Part shown: positions 1-6,964 of the stretch, one piece after another
Layout: each line of letters begins with the position of its first letter
How positions within the stretch are numbered: the stretch's first letter is position 1
Assembly (NCBI GenBank): GCA_016928525.1
Contig: JAFGKO010000189.1
Coordinates: 1-39,438, forward strand
Direction of reading: 5' to 3'
DNA from: Anaerolineales bacterium
Lineage (GTDB): Bacteria; Chloroflexota; Anaerolineae; Anaerolineales; Villigracilaceae
DNA length: 39,438 nucleotides
The notes under the pieces: model-generated
What the model was told of the DNA's origin: nothing
Databases searched by the model: none
The model's input: only the letters and a program-made list of their open reading frames with translations
Translations under genes and position numbers: made by a program

Positions 1-37
1 AGATGTTCAGGGACATAGAGCAGGCCGAGGGCGCAGC

Positions 38-67
38 TTGAAGCGGACAGGTCAAATGACGTATACT
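38..67 (+). promoter_or_regulatory. Probable sigma-70 promoter of the LysR gene
   Basis: TTGAAG at 38-43 and TATACT at 62-67 are separated by 18 bases. The start of transcription would fall near 74, about 30 bases before the preferred ATG of the LysR gene at 104. Only sequence similarity to the consensus supports it. Confidence 0.4.
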
Positions 68-103
68 GGTGGTAGATAAAAATGGTAGAGATTGGAAATC
101 AAG

Positions 104-1030
104 ATGGTTGACATCCAAAAAATCGAGACGTTTTTACGCGCGGCTGAAAAATTAAATCTTTCTGAAGCCGCGAAACAACTGCACCTGAGCCAGCCCACCG
201 TAAGCCATCACATCAAAACCCTGGAGCAGGAGTTGGATGTTCCGCTCTTCATCAGAAGCAATACAGGGCTGCAATTGACCGAGGCGGGCCGGATACTGCT
301 GCCCTGGGCGCGGCGCCTGCTGCACGACACGAATGACCTGAAAGAAATGATGTCTTCCATTCAAGAAGACATCGTGGGTGAACTGCGCATCGCCTGCAGC
401 ACCACGGCCGGGAAATATGTCCTGCCGCAGATGGCAGCGCGCTTTAGCCAGCAGTATCCGGGCATCCACGTCCGCATTCTGGCCTGCGGCCCGGAACAAG
501 CTACCCTGAATTTACTGGATGGGGAAGCGCATATCGGTGTTGTCAGTACGGAAGTGGACGACAAAGGCCTCGAATCACAAAAATTTTTCCGCGATGTGAT
601 TACGTTGATCGTCCCGTCCAATCATCGCTGGGCTTTTCGAAAAAAGATCGAACCGAGCGAAATCCTGGAAGAACCGATCATCATACGCGAGGAGACGGCC
701 GGAACACGCAGGGTGGTGCTGGCCGAACTGGCCAAGCACGACATCAGCCTGGATGACCTGAAAATTTTTATGGAACTGGGGAACGCGGAAGCCATCGTGC
801 GCACGGTGGCGGCCGGATACGGGATCTCGTTCGTCTCTTCCCTGGCCTCGGCCTGCCCGCTGGACCGAGGCAATGTCGTGGACATCGCCGTGGAAGGGAT
901 GACCTTACAACGTAACATTTATATGGTGCGCAAACGGATCAGCGACCCCCACCGGCCTCGCGATGTTTTCTGGAGCTTTATTCATGACCCGGCCAACATC
1001 GACCTGCTGCGACTGGCTGAGCAGCATTGA
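104..1030 (+). CDS. LysR-family transcriptional regulator (CysB/CbbR-like)
   Basis: A 308-aa LysR-type regulator. The N-terminal winged helix-turn-helix (about residues 2-60) shows the family pattern LNLSEAAKQLHLSQPTVSHH followed by an LEQELDVPLFIR stretch. The rest is a periplasmic-binding-protein-like effector domain (about 90-300) beginning GELRIACSTTAGKYVLP. I prefer the ATG at 104; a TTG at 92 in the same frame would add four residues. LysR proteins of this subgroup usually sense small anions or metabolites of carbon or sulfur metabolism. The gene faces the minus-strand sulfur cluster convergently, so it may control that cluster, but it does not share a promoter region with it. The specific effector cannot be read from the sequence. 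Confidence 0.93.
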   Translation: MVDIQKIETFLRAAEKLNLSEAAKQLHLSQPTVSHHIKTLEQELDVPLFIRSNTGLQLTEAGRILLPWARRLLHDTNDLKEMMSSIQEDIVGELRIACSTTAGKYVLPQMAARFSQQYPGIHVRILACGPEQATLNLLDGEAHIGVVSTEVDDKGLESQKFFRDVITLIVPSNHRWAFRKKIEPSEILEEPIIIREETAGTRRVVLAELAKHDISLDDLKIFMELGNAEAIVRTVAAGYGISFVSSLASACPLDRGNVVDIAVEGMTLQRNIYMVRKRISDPHRPRDVFWSFIHDPANIDLLRLAEQH

Positions 1031-1087
1031 CAAAGTTAGAAGTTACGCAGTTGAATAAGAGAAGCCCGGCCAATGCCAAAATAATGC

Positions 1088-1198
1088 TCAACGCGTTGGA
1101 TGTTTTCGGTCCCGAAAGAAACGGCAATAGGCCCACATTGCGCCGTAGCCAAGCGCAAAGCCCACGCAAACCATGATTATTGCTGTAAAAGCGTCCAT
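1088..1198 (-). CDS. 36-aa single-span membrane protein at the end of the sulfur cluster
   Basis: A very short ORF with a strong start context: GAAAGGAGACAACGG precedes the ATG at 1198. The product starts MDAFTAIIMVCVGFALGYG and ends in the basic tail CRFFRDRKHPTR. Residues 4-26 form one hydrophobic segment and the positive tail suggests an N-out/C-in orientation. It lies 78 bases downstream of the second dsrE, on the same strand, with a hairpin between them. Small membrane proteins of this kind often associate with transporters or membrane complexes, so a partner in the sulfur transporter or the QmoC-like protein is conceivable, but that is inference. I do not recognise a family. Confidence 0.6.
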   Translation of the reverse strand: MDAFTAIIMVCVGFALGYGAMWAYCRFFRDRKHPTR

Positions 1199-1233
1199 CC
1201 GTTGTCTCCTTTCAAAATTATTGCAAGGTTACA

Positions 1234-1269
1234 GGGGTGGGCGCGCTTTTGCTCAAGCGCACCCACCCC
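1234..1269 (-). terminator. Hairpin after the DsrE gene (weak terminator or attenuator)
   Basis: GGGGTGGG-x-GCGCTT at 1234-1248 pairs with AAGCGC-x-ACCCACCCC at 1255-1269 with a 6-base loop. The single odd position is C/A on the plus strand but G-U in minus-strand RNA, which favours a role in minus-strand transcripts. No T-run follows, so it may slow transcription or protect a 3' end rather than stop transcription before the 36-aa gene. Confidence 0.45.
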
Positions 1270-1276
1270 AGGACAC

Positions 1277-1639
1277 CTAGAACACGTAGGTCTGGCTGGC
1301 GCCTTCCACGTCCATCAGGAAAGGCGGGGCTTTCTTGATCTTGATGCGTTCGTCGCGCAGGTCTTCGGGTTTGATATCCTTGTTCTCCAGGGCCAGTTCG
1401 CAAAATACGATCTCGCCGCCCAGCTCGAGGATGTCATTGAAGAGCTTGATAGGATCGGGAAGTCCTTTGGGAGTACCCAACTTCTCCAGTTCACCCTTGA
1501 CCATCCAGCGCGCGCCCGCAGGGCAGATGAAGATGTGCACTTCATAGTCCAGGGACAGCCCGGAAGTTGCGAAGATCAAGGTCGGCATAATGTTTGCCGG
1601 GGTATCGCCGTTGCATACGACAACCATTTTTTCAGTCAT
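1277..1639 (-). CDS. DsrE/DsrF-like sulfur-relay protein
   Basis: A 120-aa cytoplasmic protein of the DsrE/F/H-like superfamily, which carry or transfer sulfane sulfur on a cysteine. It begins MTEKMVVVCNGDTP (first beta strand) and has the family GARWMVKGELEKLG and PDPIKLFNDI pattern. The cysteine in EIVFCELALENKD sits where the persulfide cysteine of DsrE proteins is found. An AAGGAG lies 6 bases before the ATG. It is the second DsrE paralogue of the cluster (the other is at 2975-3343) and follows the YeeE/YedE transporter by 16 bases, which suggests it receives sulfur entering through that transporter. The partner is inferred, not shown. Confidence 0.88.
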   Translation of the reverse strand: MTEKMVVVCNGDTPANIMPTLIFATSGLSLDYEVHIFICPAGARWMVKGELEKLGTPKGLPDPIKLFNDILELGGEIVFCELALENKDIKPEDLRDERIKIKKAPPFLMDVEGASQTYVF

Positions 1640-1655
1640 GAGATTCTCCTTTTGA

Positions 1656-2690
1656 TTATGCGGTTTGTGGCCGCACGAAAATCAGATACGCCATCAGCCA
1701 GGCGCCAAGGACAATGGAGATCGCGCCCACCAGCGAACCGATCCCAAGTTGGGGCAACCCGCTCAGAATGTGGGTCACGTTACAGCCAGCCGAGGTGACG
1801 GCACCAAAGCCCATCAACAAACCGCCCACGAAGGTCTGACCGATCATGCCCCAGCCGGGGAAGCGGATTTTGAACTCACTGGCGATCAAGGCAGCAATGA
1901 AGGCCCCCACGACAATGCCGATGACCAGCCAGGCATCCCAGCCCATCTTGGTTTCCGGCACCGCCATGCCAAGTTTGACAACGGTCAGCCAGCCGGAGGT
2001 GATGGCCAAGGGATAACTGCGGCCAGCCAGCGTGGAGGAATAAAAGGCCAGCATGTTGATCAGGCCGATCGCGATGCCAGTTACCAGCCAGCCCCAGCCG
2101 TTCTTGAAGATGCGCTTGCCGAGAGGGTCGTTGCTTTTCGGTTCGTCATCCTGGTTTTTGCGGGCCAGCGCAAACCAGATGACCAGCGCGATCACGGCAA
2201 TACCCAATGCCACCGCTGTATAGGACAGGCCAAAAATATTCGCCAGTGTTGGGTTTGACTCACCAACCATGATTTTTGTGCTGGATTGCAGATAATCTTT
2301 GATCGGTTTCAGGAAGCCCATGGCCGTCAGGGTTGCGCCCGCAGACAGGCCAATCAGGGCGGACAGCGCGCCGACCATCCCCTCGCCAACGCGGTAGGTG
2401 ACGCCGCTGGCGCATCCGCCCGCCAGTACCATGCCGATACCGAAGATGATACCGCCCACCAGGTTCGCTCCCCAGAAAAACGGCGTGGGGCTGATCTTGA
2501 TTATCCCGCCCATTGCCATGAGGGCGAAACCGACCATCCCCACCAGGATCGCCACCCCCACAGACTTCAACAGGGTGTTGTCTTTAAGCAAAATGGTGTC
2601 CCGGATGGCCGAGTTCATACAGAAACGCCCGCGTTGCAGGGCAAAACCGAACAGAATTCCGACGAGCAAGCCATATAATACAGCAGTCAT
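1656..2690 (-). CDS. YeeE/YedE-family sulfur-compound transporter (TsuA-like)
   Basis: A 344-aa polytopic inner-membrane protein, mostly hydrophobic helices. Three conserved cysteine motifs of the YeeE/YedE (TsuA) family are visible: GRFCMNSAIRD near the N-terminus, AGGCASGVTYRVGEG near residue 92, and TSAGCNVTHILSG near residue 305. In the characterised thiosulfate transporter these cysteines relay the substrate across the membrane. The ATG has AAGGAG upstream. It sits between a TusA gene (28 bases upstream) and a DsrE gene (16 bases downstream), the typical company of this family, where TusA takes the imported sulfur. Thiosulfate is the likeliest substrate, but selenium-related members also exist; no selenium gene is seen here. 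Confidence 0.9.
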   Translation of the reverse strand: MTAVLYGLLVGILFGFALQRGRFCMNSAIRDTILLKDNTLLKSVGVAILVGMVGFALMAMGGIIKISPTPFFWGANLVGGIIFGIGMVLAGGCASGVTYRVGEGMVGALSALIGLSAGATLTAMGFLKPIKDYLQSSTKIMVGESNPTLANIFGLSYTAVALGIAVIALVIWFALARKNQDDEPKSNDPLGKRIFKNGWGWLVTGIAIGLINMLAFYSSTLAGRSYPLAITSGWLTVVKLGMAVPETKMGWDAWLVIGIVVGAFIAALIASEFKIRFPGWGMIGQTFVGGLLMGFGAVTSAGCNVTHILSGLPQLGIGSLVGAISIVLGAWLMAYLIFVRPQTA

Positions 2691-2717
2691 TGCATTCTCC
2701 TTGTGTGATGTATTGAA

Positions 2718-2957
2718 TTATTTAAGGCCATGCGCTTCGATCAACATGCGGTGGTTGGGTCCGTCCAGTTGTTCCACGCTGATCAGTTTGTGGCCTTGCT
2801 TCTTAAGATTGCGCGGAATGCGTTCCACCGAGAGCGGATAATCCAGCAACACTTCCAATACTTCCCCCTTTTGCATTTTCTTGAGGGTGGTCATGGTGTC
2901 CATGTCGGGATAGGGACAGATCTTTCCGCACACGTTCAGGGTCTTGGTAGCTTCCAT
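2718..2957 (-). CDS. TusA-family sulfur carrier
   Basis: A 79-aa SirA/TusA-like protein. The hallmark CPxP motif is seen in NVCGKICPYPDMDTM, with a second cysteine four residues before it; the motif cysteine accepts a persulfide. The usual two-layer fold follows (LKKMQKGEVLEVLLDYPLS, then IPRNLKKQGH). I chose the ATG at 2957 because GGAGAAGAGATCC stands before it; an in-frame ATG at 3008 would overlap the upstream DsrE gene and add 17 non-conserved residues. It lies 17 bases after the DsrE gene and just before the YeeE/YedE transporter, so it probably passes sulfur between them. Proof of the partner is lacking. Confidence 0.9.
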   Translation of the reverse strand: MEATKTLNVCGKICPYPDMDTMTTLKKMQKGEVLEVLLDYPLSVERIPRNLKKQGHKLISVEQLDGPNHRMLIEAHGLK

Positions 2958-2974
2958 GGATCTCTTCTCCTTTT

Positions 2975-3343
2975 TCAATAACTGAATGATAGTTTTGCGC
3001 CTTCGCACTCGAACATGAAGGTAGAGGCCATCATGACCTCCACGCCTTCGCGAAGATCTTCTTGATTAATGTCGTGAATGGGCAGACCCAATTCGCACAG
3101 GATGAAACGCCCGTCGAGCACCTGGATGGAATCATACAAATGAATGGGATCGGGTTGACCTTTCAGACCCTGGAATTTTTCCAATTCGCCTCTGACCAAC
3201 ACCTTGGCTGCTCCCGGCTGGAAGAACATCAGCACCTCCTCACCGCTAGATGCAATCGCCGCTCCCATGACAAGGGCTGCCATCACGCTCTGGGCGTCAT
3301 CATGATTGAGAACAACCACCATCTTTCCGATTTCTTCTTCCAT
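2975..3343 (-). CDS. DsrE/DsrF-like sulfur-relay protein
   Basis: A 122-aa DsrE-family protein and paralogue of the one at 1277-1639. Shared features are MVVVLNHDDAQ at the first strand, PGAAKVLVRGELEKF, PDPIHLYDSI, and the probable persulfide cysteine in RFILCELGLPIHD. A further cysteine occurs near the C-terminus (FECEGAK). The ATG at 3343 is preferred because GGAG lies 8 bases upstream; the longer form starting at 3358 has no ribosome site. It opens the carrier part of the cluster (DsrE, TusA, transporter, DsrE) after the QmoC-like gene. Presence of two DsrE and two TusA paralogues suggests a relay with distinct donor and acceptor steps. Confidence 0.88.
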   Translation of the reverse strand: MEEEIGKMVVVLNHDDAQSVMAALVMGAAIASSGEEVLMFFQPGAAKVLVRGELEKFQGLKGQPDPIHLYDSIQVLDGRFILCELGLPIHDINQEDLREGVEVMMASTFMFECEGAKLSFSY

Positions 3344-3365
3344 ACATAATCTCCTCAAAGTTTTA

Positions 3366-3479
3366 TCAATCTGCCGAAGACATTTCTTCAGCGGGGACTT
3401 TTGAATATTCTCTGGCTTTTTCTTTTACCGCTTCAAGATACATCGCCAGCAGGCGGCAGATCAACAGTGTCCCATTCAA
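3366..3479 (-). CDS. Possible 37-aa ORF coupled to the QmoC-like gene
   Basis: A TTG at 3479 overlaps the stop codon of the upstream gene. The frame runs 37 codons: a short hydrophobic start (NGTLLICRLLAMYLEAV) and a charged tail ending EEMSSAD. There is no good ribosome site, so it would depend on translational coupling. It fills most of the 132-base gap before dsrE. It might instead be a decayed gene end, or chance. An ATG within it at 3443 would leave only 25 residues. Confidence 0.25.
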   Translation of the reverse strand: MNGTLLICRLLAMYLEAVKEKAREYSKVPAEEMSSAD

Positions 3480-4651
3480 TCTGCACTGGCTACCGCTGAA
3501 CCTAGCGCCATCTCCTTATAGGCTTTCTTCATTTCTTCAATCGAAAGCGCCAGTGGGCGATAGATCAGGTGTGTCCACTTGCCTATGCCAACTTCTGTAT
3601 CGATCATGGCTACCATCGCCATGACGTGCAGGGTATACATTGCATAGGTAGGCCAGGGGAGCAATGCATAGCGGAAAATATGAACCAGGATGCCTGTGAT
3701 TGCGCCAACCAACAGAAAGCTTGGGAAAAGCCAATCGCTGGGATGGGAAAACTTGTGCAGTTCCTCCTGCTTCTTTGTCCGGCTGTAAAGTATCTCAATC
3801 GAGGTGTACATCAGGATAAGTGTGGCGTAATAGCCGATCCAGCGCTGAGGATGATAAAGTGGATACAACTCATCGGTCTGGAACCACATTAGTAGAGGAA
3901 CGATCAGGATCAACATAGTTCCGTAGCCGGTCATGAGCAGAAAATGCTTGATCCAGCGGGTCACAACCACTTTGTGGTGTTCCCTGTCTTCACATTTCGA
4001 CCACCATTGGCGTTGGGAGAAGAAGTGAACAACGTATTCCTTGATACCGGCAAGGTAGGCACCCAGGGGAATGTCAAGCAGGCTGACCTTGGGTCCAAGG
4101 ATATGTCTGGTCATGACCATACTGTTACGAACCAGATGGATGCCAAGATTGGCGAAATGGACCAGCACGATAATCCAAACCCACAAAACGGGAGCAAATT
4201 TATTAAGCGCCACTTGATCGGTCTGGATGTTCCTGCCGCCAGTGAGCAGGTGGTAGGCAACCAGCAGGATAAGCGGCAAAAGGGAGGTCCGGAATATGGT
4301 CCAGGCCACTTTTTTCTCGGATGTGTAGAGTTCTTTGGCCTTGCCAGTCTGGTCATATTGGGCAATCAGCCAACGGCGTGATGCCATCATCGTCTCGGCC
4401 GGTTCTGCGCCGCGAGGACAAGTCATCGAACAGTCCGCACAGAAGTAACACAGCCAGGGATCAATGCTGGTTAGCAACTGGTCGCGTAATCCCATTTGTA
4501 CAAAACGGATCGTACGTCGCGGAAAAGGATGTTCGCTGGTTGTCAGCGGGCAAATTGCCGTGCAGTTGCCACAGTTGAAGCACTTCTCGATACCCACTGC
4601 GCCGTATTCTTTCAATTCATTCAGGAAGGTTGGATCAACCCGCGCACTCAT
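3476..4651 (-). CDS. QmoC-like HdrC / membrane cytochrome-type fusion subunit
   Basis: A 391-aa protein. The N-terminal HdrC-type ferredoxin part has two complete cluster motifs, CFNCGNCTAICP (about residues 24-35) and CYFCADCSMTCP (about 68-79). About five membrane helices follow from residue 118, with histidines that could bind heme or lie near a quinone site (LVAYHLL, VHFANLGIHLVRN, HILGP, YTLHVMAM). This HdrC plus HdrE/NarI-like fusion is the architecture of QmoC, the quinone-facing subunit of the quinone-modifying oxidoreductase of sulfate reducers. GGAG stands 7 bases before the ATG, inside the end of the preceding gene. It should anchor the HdrA-like proteins encoded upstream to the membrane. 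Which way electrons flow cannot be told. Confidence 0.88.
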   Translation of the reverse strand: MSARVDPTFLNELKEYGAVGIEKCFNCGNCTAICPLTTSEHPFPRRTIRFVQMGLRDQLLTSIDPWLCYFCADCSMTCPRGAEPAETMMASRRWLIAQYDQTGKAKELYTSEKKVAWTIFRTSLLPLILLVAYHLLTGGRNIQTDQVALNKFAPVLWVWIIVLVHFANLGIHLVRNSMVMTRHILGPKVSLLDIPLGAYLAGIKEYVVHFFSQRQWWSKCEDREHHKVVVTRWIKHFLLMTGYGTMLILIVPLLMWFQTDELYPLYHPQRWIGYYATLILMYTSIEILYSRTKKQEELHKFSHPSDWLFPSFLLVGAITGILVHIFRYALLPWPTYAMYTLHVMAMVAMIDTEVGIGKWTHLIYRPLALSIEEMKKAYKEMALGSAVASAD

Positions 4652-4652
4652 A

Positions 4653-4958
4653 TTATTTCTCCTGTGCTTTCTGGTAAAGTGGATAATCAGAACACATGCC
4701 GTTCTCGACGATCAGGCCATATTTCTTGAAAGAAGCCACGTACCACAGCACTTCATGCGCCGGCATACCAACCGCCTCCGCGATCTCCGGCACGGTTTTC
4801 GGGTTGTCGCGCAAGACCTTGCATATCTCTTGCTGAACTCGTTTCTGCTCTTTCAGCAGCGCCTGTGTGCGCGCCACCGTTTCGGCATGTTGCTCACGCA
4901 AGTGCTTGAGCATTTCGCCACGGGAAATATTTTTCGTCTGAGTCGTTGGCGTTGTCAT
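4653..4958 (-). CDS. Small winged-helix protein inside the Hdr/Qmo operon
   Basis: A 101-aa protein beginning MTTPTTQTKNISRGEM. A charged helix that may be coiled coil (about residues 15-45) leads into a winged-helix-like section with KTVPEIAEAVGMPAHEVLWY, the helix-turn-helix pattern, followed by a wing KKYGLIVENG and a terminal CSDYPLY. The ATG at 4958 overlaps the stop of the long HdrA gene by 4 bases (ATGA), and its own stop lies 1 base before the next ATG, so it is made in step with the complex. It may be a regulator or, since it is embedded between two subunit genes, an accessory or scaffold protein. The cysteine near the C-terminus could bind metal or sense redox state. I know no name for it. 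Confidence 0.8.
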   Translation of the reverse strand: MTTPTTQTKNISRGEMLKHLREQHAETVARTQALLKEQKRVQQEICKVLRDNPKTVPEIAEAVGMPAHEVLWYVASFKKYGLIVENGMCSDYPLYQKAQEK

Positions 4959-6964
4959 GCGGCCTCCACCAGATCTACAATATCCATGGCGATGGCATCC
5001 ACCATGGCTTCGTACTGTGCCAGGGTCCAACCCTGCACGTCAATGGCGCGGTTCGGGCAAACGCTGACGCACGCGCCACAGCCGGAACAGTTGGCCGGGG
5101 TGACCACCGCCCGCTTGACCTGCCTGCCGTTCTCTTCGAACGTTTCCAGAGCAATCGCGCCTTCATATTCACACGCTTCCACACACGCGCCGGCGCCGTT
5201 GCATTTCTCAGGGTCCACCGCGGCAACGAAGGGCTGCAATTCGACCTTGCCCTGCCCAAGCAGGGACACCACCTTGGCCGCCGCCGCCGAAGCCGCCGAC
5301 AGGCTCTCCTGGATGTTCATCGGTCCCTGCGCCGTGCCGGCCAACACCACACCGTTGACCGCCGTCTCGACCGGGCGTAGTTTGGGATGTACTTCCAGCA
5401 GGAAGCGATCGTTGCCACGCGAGACCTTGAGCATCTGCACCAGGTTGTCGATATTACGCGGCATCATGCCGACCGCCAGCACAACCAGGTCAACCGGGAT
5501 CTCCAGTTCTTCGCCGTAGGTCAGCGAGTCCTTGGTTCGCACCAGCACAGGATAGGTATCGCCCTCAGGCGCAGCCGCCACTTCGGGGCGTTCATCACCG
5601 TGGTAGCGCACGAAACGCACGCCATTCTCCATCGCATGACGGTAATACTCCTCGTGGCCGCGCCCATACGTACGGATGTCCTGATAGAGATCGTAAATAT
5701 TAAGCTCCGGGAAACGCTCATGCAATTCCTCGGTCATATGCAGGCTGGCCGTGCAGCACACCCGCGAGCAGTAATTGTTGACCTGCCCGTCGGCTTGCGG
5801 TTCGTCCACGCCCTCGATCTCGCGGCTGCCCACACAATGGATGATGGCTATATCCCGCACAGGGCGACCGTGCCACTGGAAAACCTTGTCTTCTTTCGTC
5901 AATGCCAGGCGGCGGATCAATTGCGGCAGCGTGACCACCTCTTGAAGTTCCCCATAGCCATATTCACCCTGACGTGGTTCGTAAGGATCGAAGCCGGTTG
6001 CAACCACAATCGCGCCTATATTAACGTCGAATGTTTTCGGTTCATCCTTGAGCACAACCTGTTTGCCATTTACCTGAAGCGGATGGTCAAGGTAATATTC
6101 CCAATCCACTGCCGCTGAGGGGGGATAGCAGCCGGGATAAGCGCGGTAAATCACTTTCCGTTCGGACAAGCCATAGTTGAACTCGTCTGGGACCAGCCGC
6201 TGGCATGCTTCGATCATCTTTTCGGAATCTTCGTCACTGACTCCGCGCGAGTGCTGGAGCAATTGGACACCATAATTGCCTACATAACCCGAAACGCCAG
6301 TGATCTCAGTCTGGGTGAAGATCGTGATGTTGGGATGCGCCACAACTTGCTCAATCAAACGGTGCAAAAGCTCCCGCGCGTCCTCACCGGTGGGGAAAAC
6401 TGTCTCCAACTGCGCCATACGGCCGCCCAGGAATGGGGATTTTTCGACAAGGACAACGCGCAGATCCTGGCGCGCAATATCGAGCGCAGCGCGCAGGCCT
6501 GCCACGCCTCCCCCTATGACCAGGGCCTGCTTCTCCGCCCTCAGCTGGATCGATTCGAGTGGCTGGAGCAGGCGCGCCTTGGCAACCCCTGCGGCCATCA
6601 GGCGCACAGCTTTGCAGGTTGCGCCTTCACAGTCGCAAGCATGTACCCAGGAGTCCTGTTCGCGCAGGCCAATGTGATGATAGAGATAGGGGTTCAAACC
6701 GGCGCGCATGACCGTACCGCGGAAGGTTTGTTCATGCAGCGAGGGAGCGCACGCGCCAATCACTACACGGTTGACGCCCAACTCTTTGATATCCTGCTCG
6801 ATCTGGGATTGGCCCGCATCGGAACAAAGCGACATGTTGGTGCGCGAAATCACAACGTCGGGCTGGCCTTCCATCAGTTTGGCAACCTGCTCGCATTTAA
6901 CCGTGTGGCTGATGTTGCCGCCGCAGTAGCAGGTGTAAACGCCGATCTTTAATTTGTCAGGCAT
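4955..6964 (-). CDS. Long HdrA-like FAD/iron-sulfur subunit (QmoB-like)
   Basis: A 669-aa HdrA-family flavoprotein. Order: N-terminal HdrA domain (GVYTCYCGGNISHTV, GACAPSLHEQTFR; residues 1-140), FAD-binding fold with ALVIGGGVAGLRAALD (about 147-162) and a second glycine region VVATGFDPYEPRQGEYG, the YCSRVCCTASLH cysteine motif (CxxxCC), and two C-terminal ferredoxin-type motifs. Odd points: the first ferredoxin motif reads CNGAGACVEACE and lacks one of the four usual cysteines, while the second, CSGCGACVSVCP, is complete; the N-terminal domain reads REQDSWVH where HdrA proteins I know have REQCSWVH or similar. GGAGGTGA precedes the ATG, and the gene overlaps its upstream neighbour by 8 bases. 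It probably forms one complex with that neighbour, the MvhD-like protein and the QmoC-like protein. Confidence 0.9.
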   Translation of the reverse strand: MPDKLKIGVYTCYCGGNISHTVKCEQVAKLMEGQPDVVISRTNMSLCSDAGQSQIEQDIKELGVNRVVIGACAPSLHEQTFRGTVMRAGLNPYLYHHIGLREQDSWVHACDCEGATCKAVRLMAAGVAKARLLQPLESIQLRAEKQALVIGGGVAGLRAALDIARQDLRVVLVEKSPFLGGRMAQLETVFPTGEDARELLHRLIEQVVAHPNITIFTQTEITGVSGYVGNYGVQLLQHSRGVSDEDSEKMIEACQRLVPDEFNYGLSERKVIYRAYPGCYPPSAAVDWEYYLDHPLQVNGKQVVLKDEPKTFDVNIGAIVVATGFDPYEPRQGEYGYGELQEVVTLPQLIRRLALTKEDKVFQWHGRPVRDIAIIHCVGSREIEGVDEPQADGQVNNYCSRVCCTASLHMTEELHERFPELNIYDLYQDIRTYGRGHEEYYRHAMENGVRFVRYHGDERPEVAAAPEGDTYPVLVRTKDSLTYGEELEIPVDLVVLAVGMMPRNIDNLVQMLKVSRGNDRFLLEVHPKLRPVETAVNGVVLAGTAQGPMNIQESLSAASAAAAKVVSLLGQGKVELQPFVAAVDPEKCNGAGACVEACEYEGAIALETFEENGRQVKRAVVTPANCSGCGACVSVCPNRAIDVQGWTLAQYEAMVDAIAMDIVDLVEAA

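Noticed and set aside
1100..1798. Plus-strand ORF of 232 codons
   Set aside because: It is antisense to the DsrE and YeeE/YedE genes, has no family features and no ribosome site; a shadow of GC-rich coding.
4464..5519. Plus-strand ORF of 351 codons opposite the Hdr/Qmo genes
   Set aside because: Serine/arginine-rich low-complexity translation, antisense to three well-supported genes.
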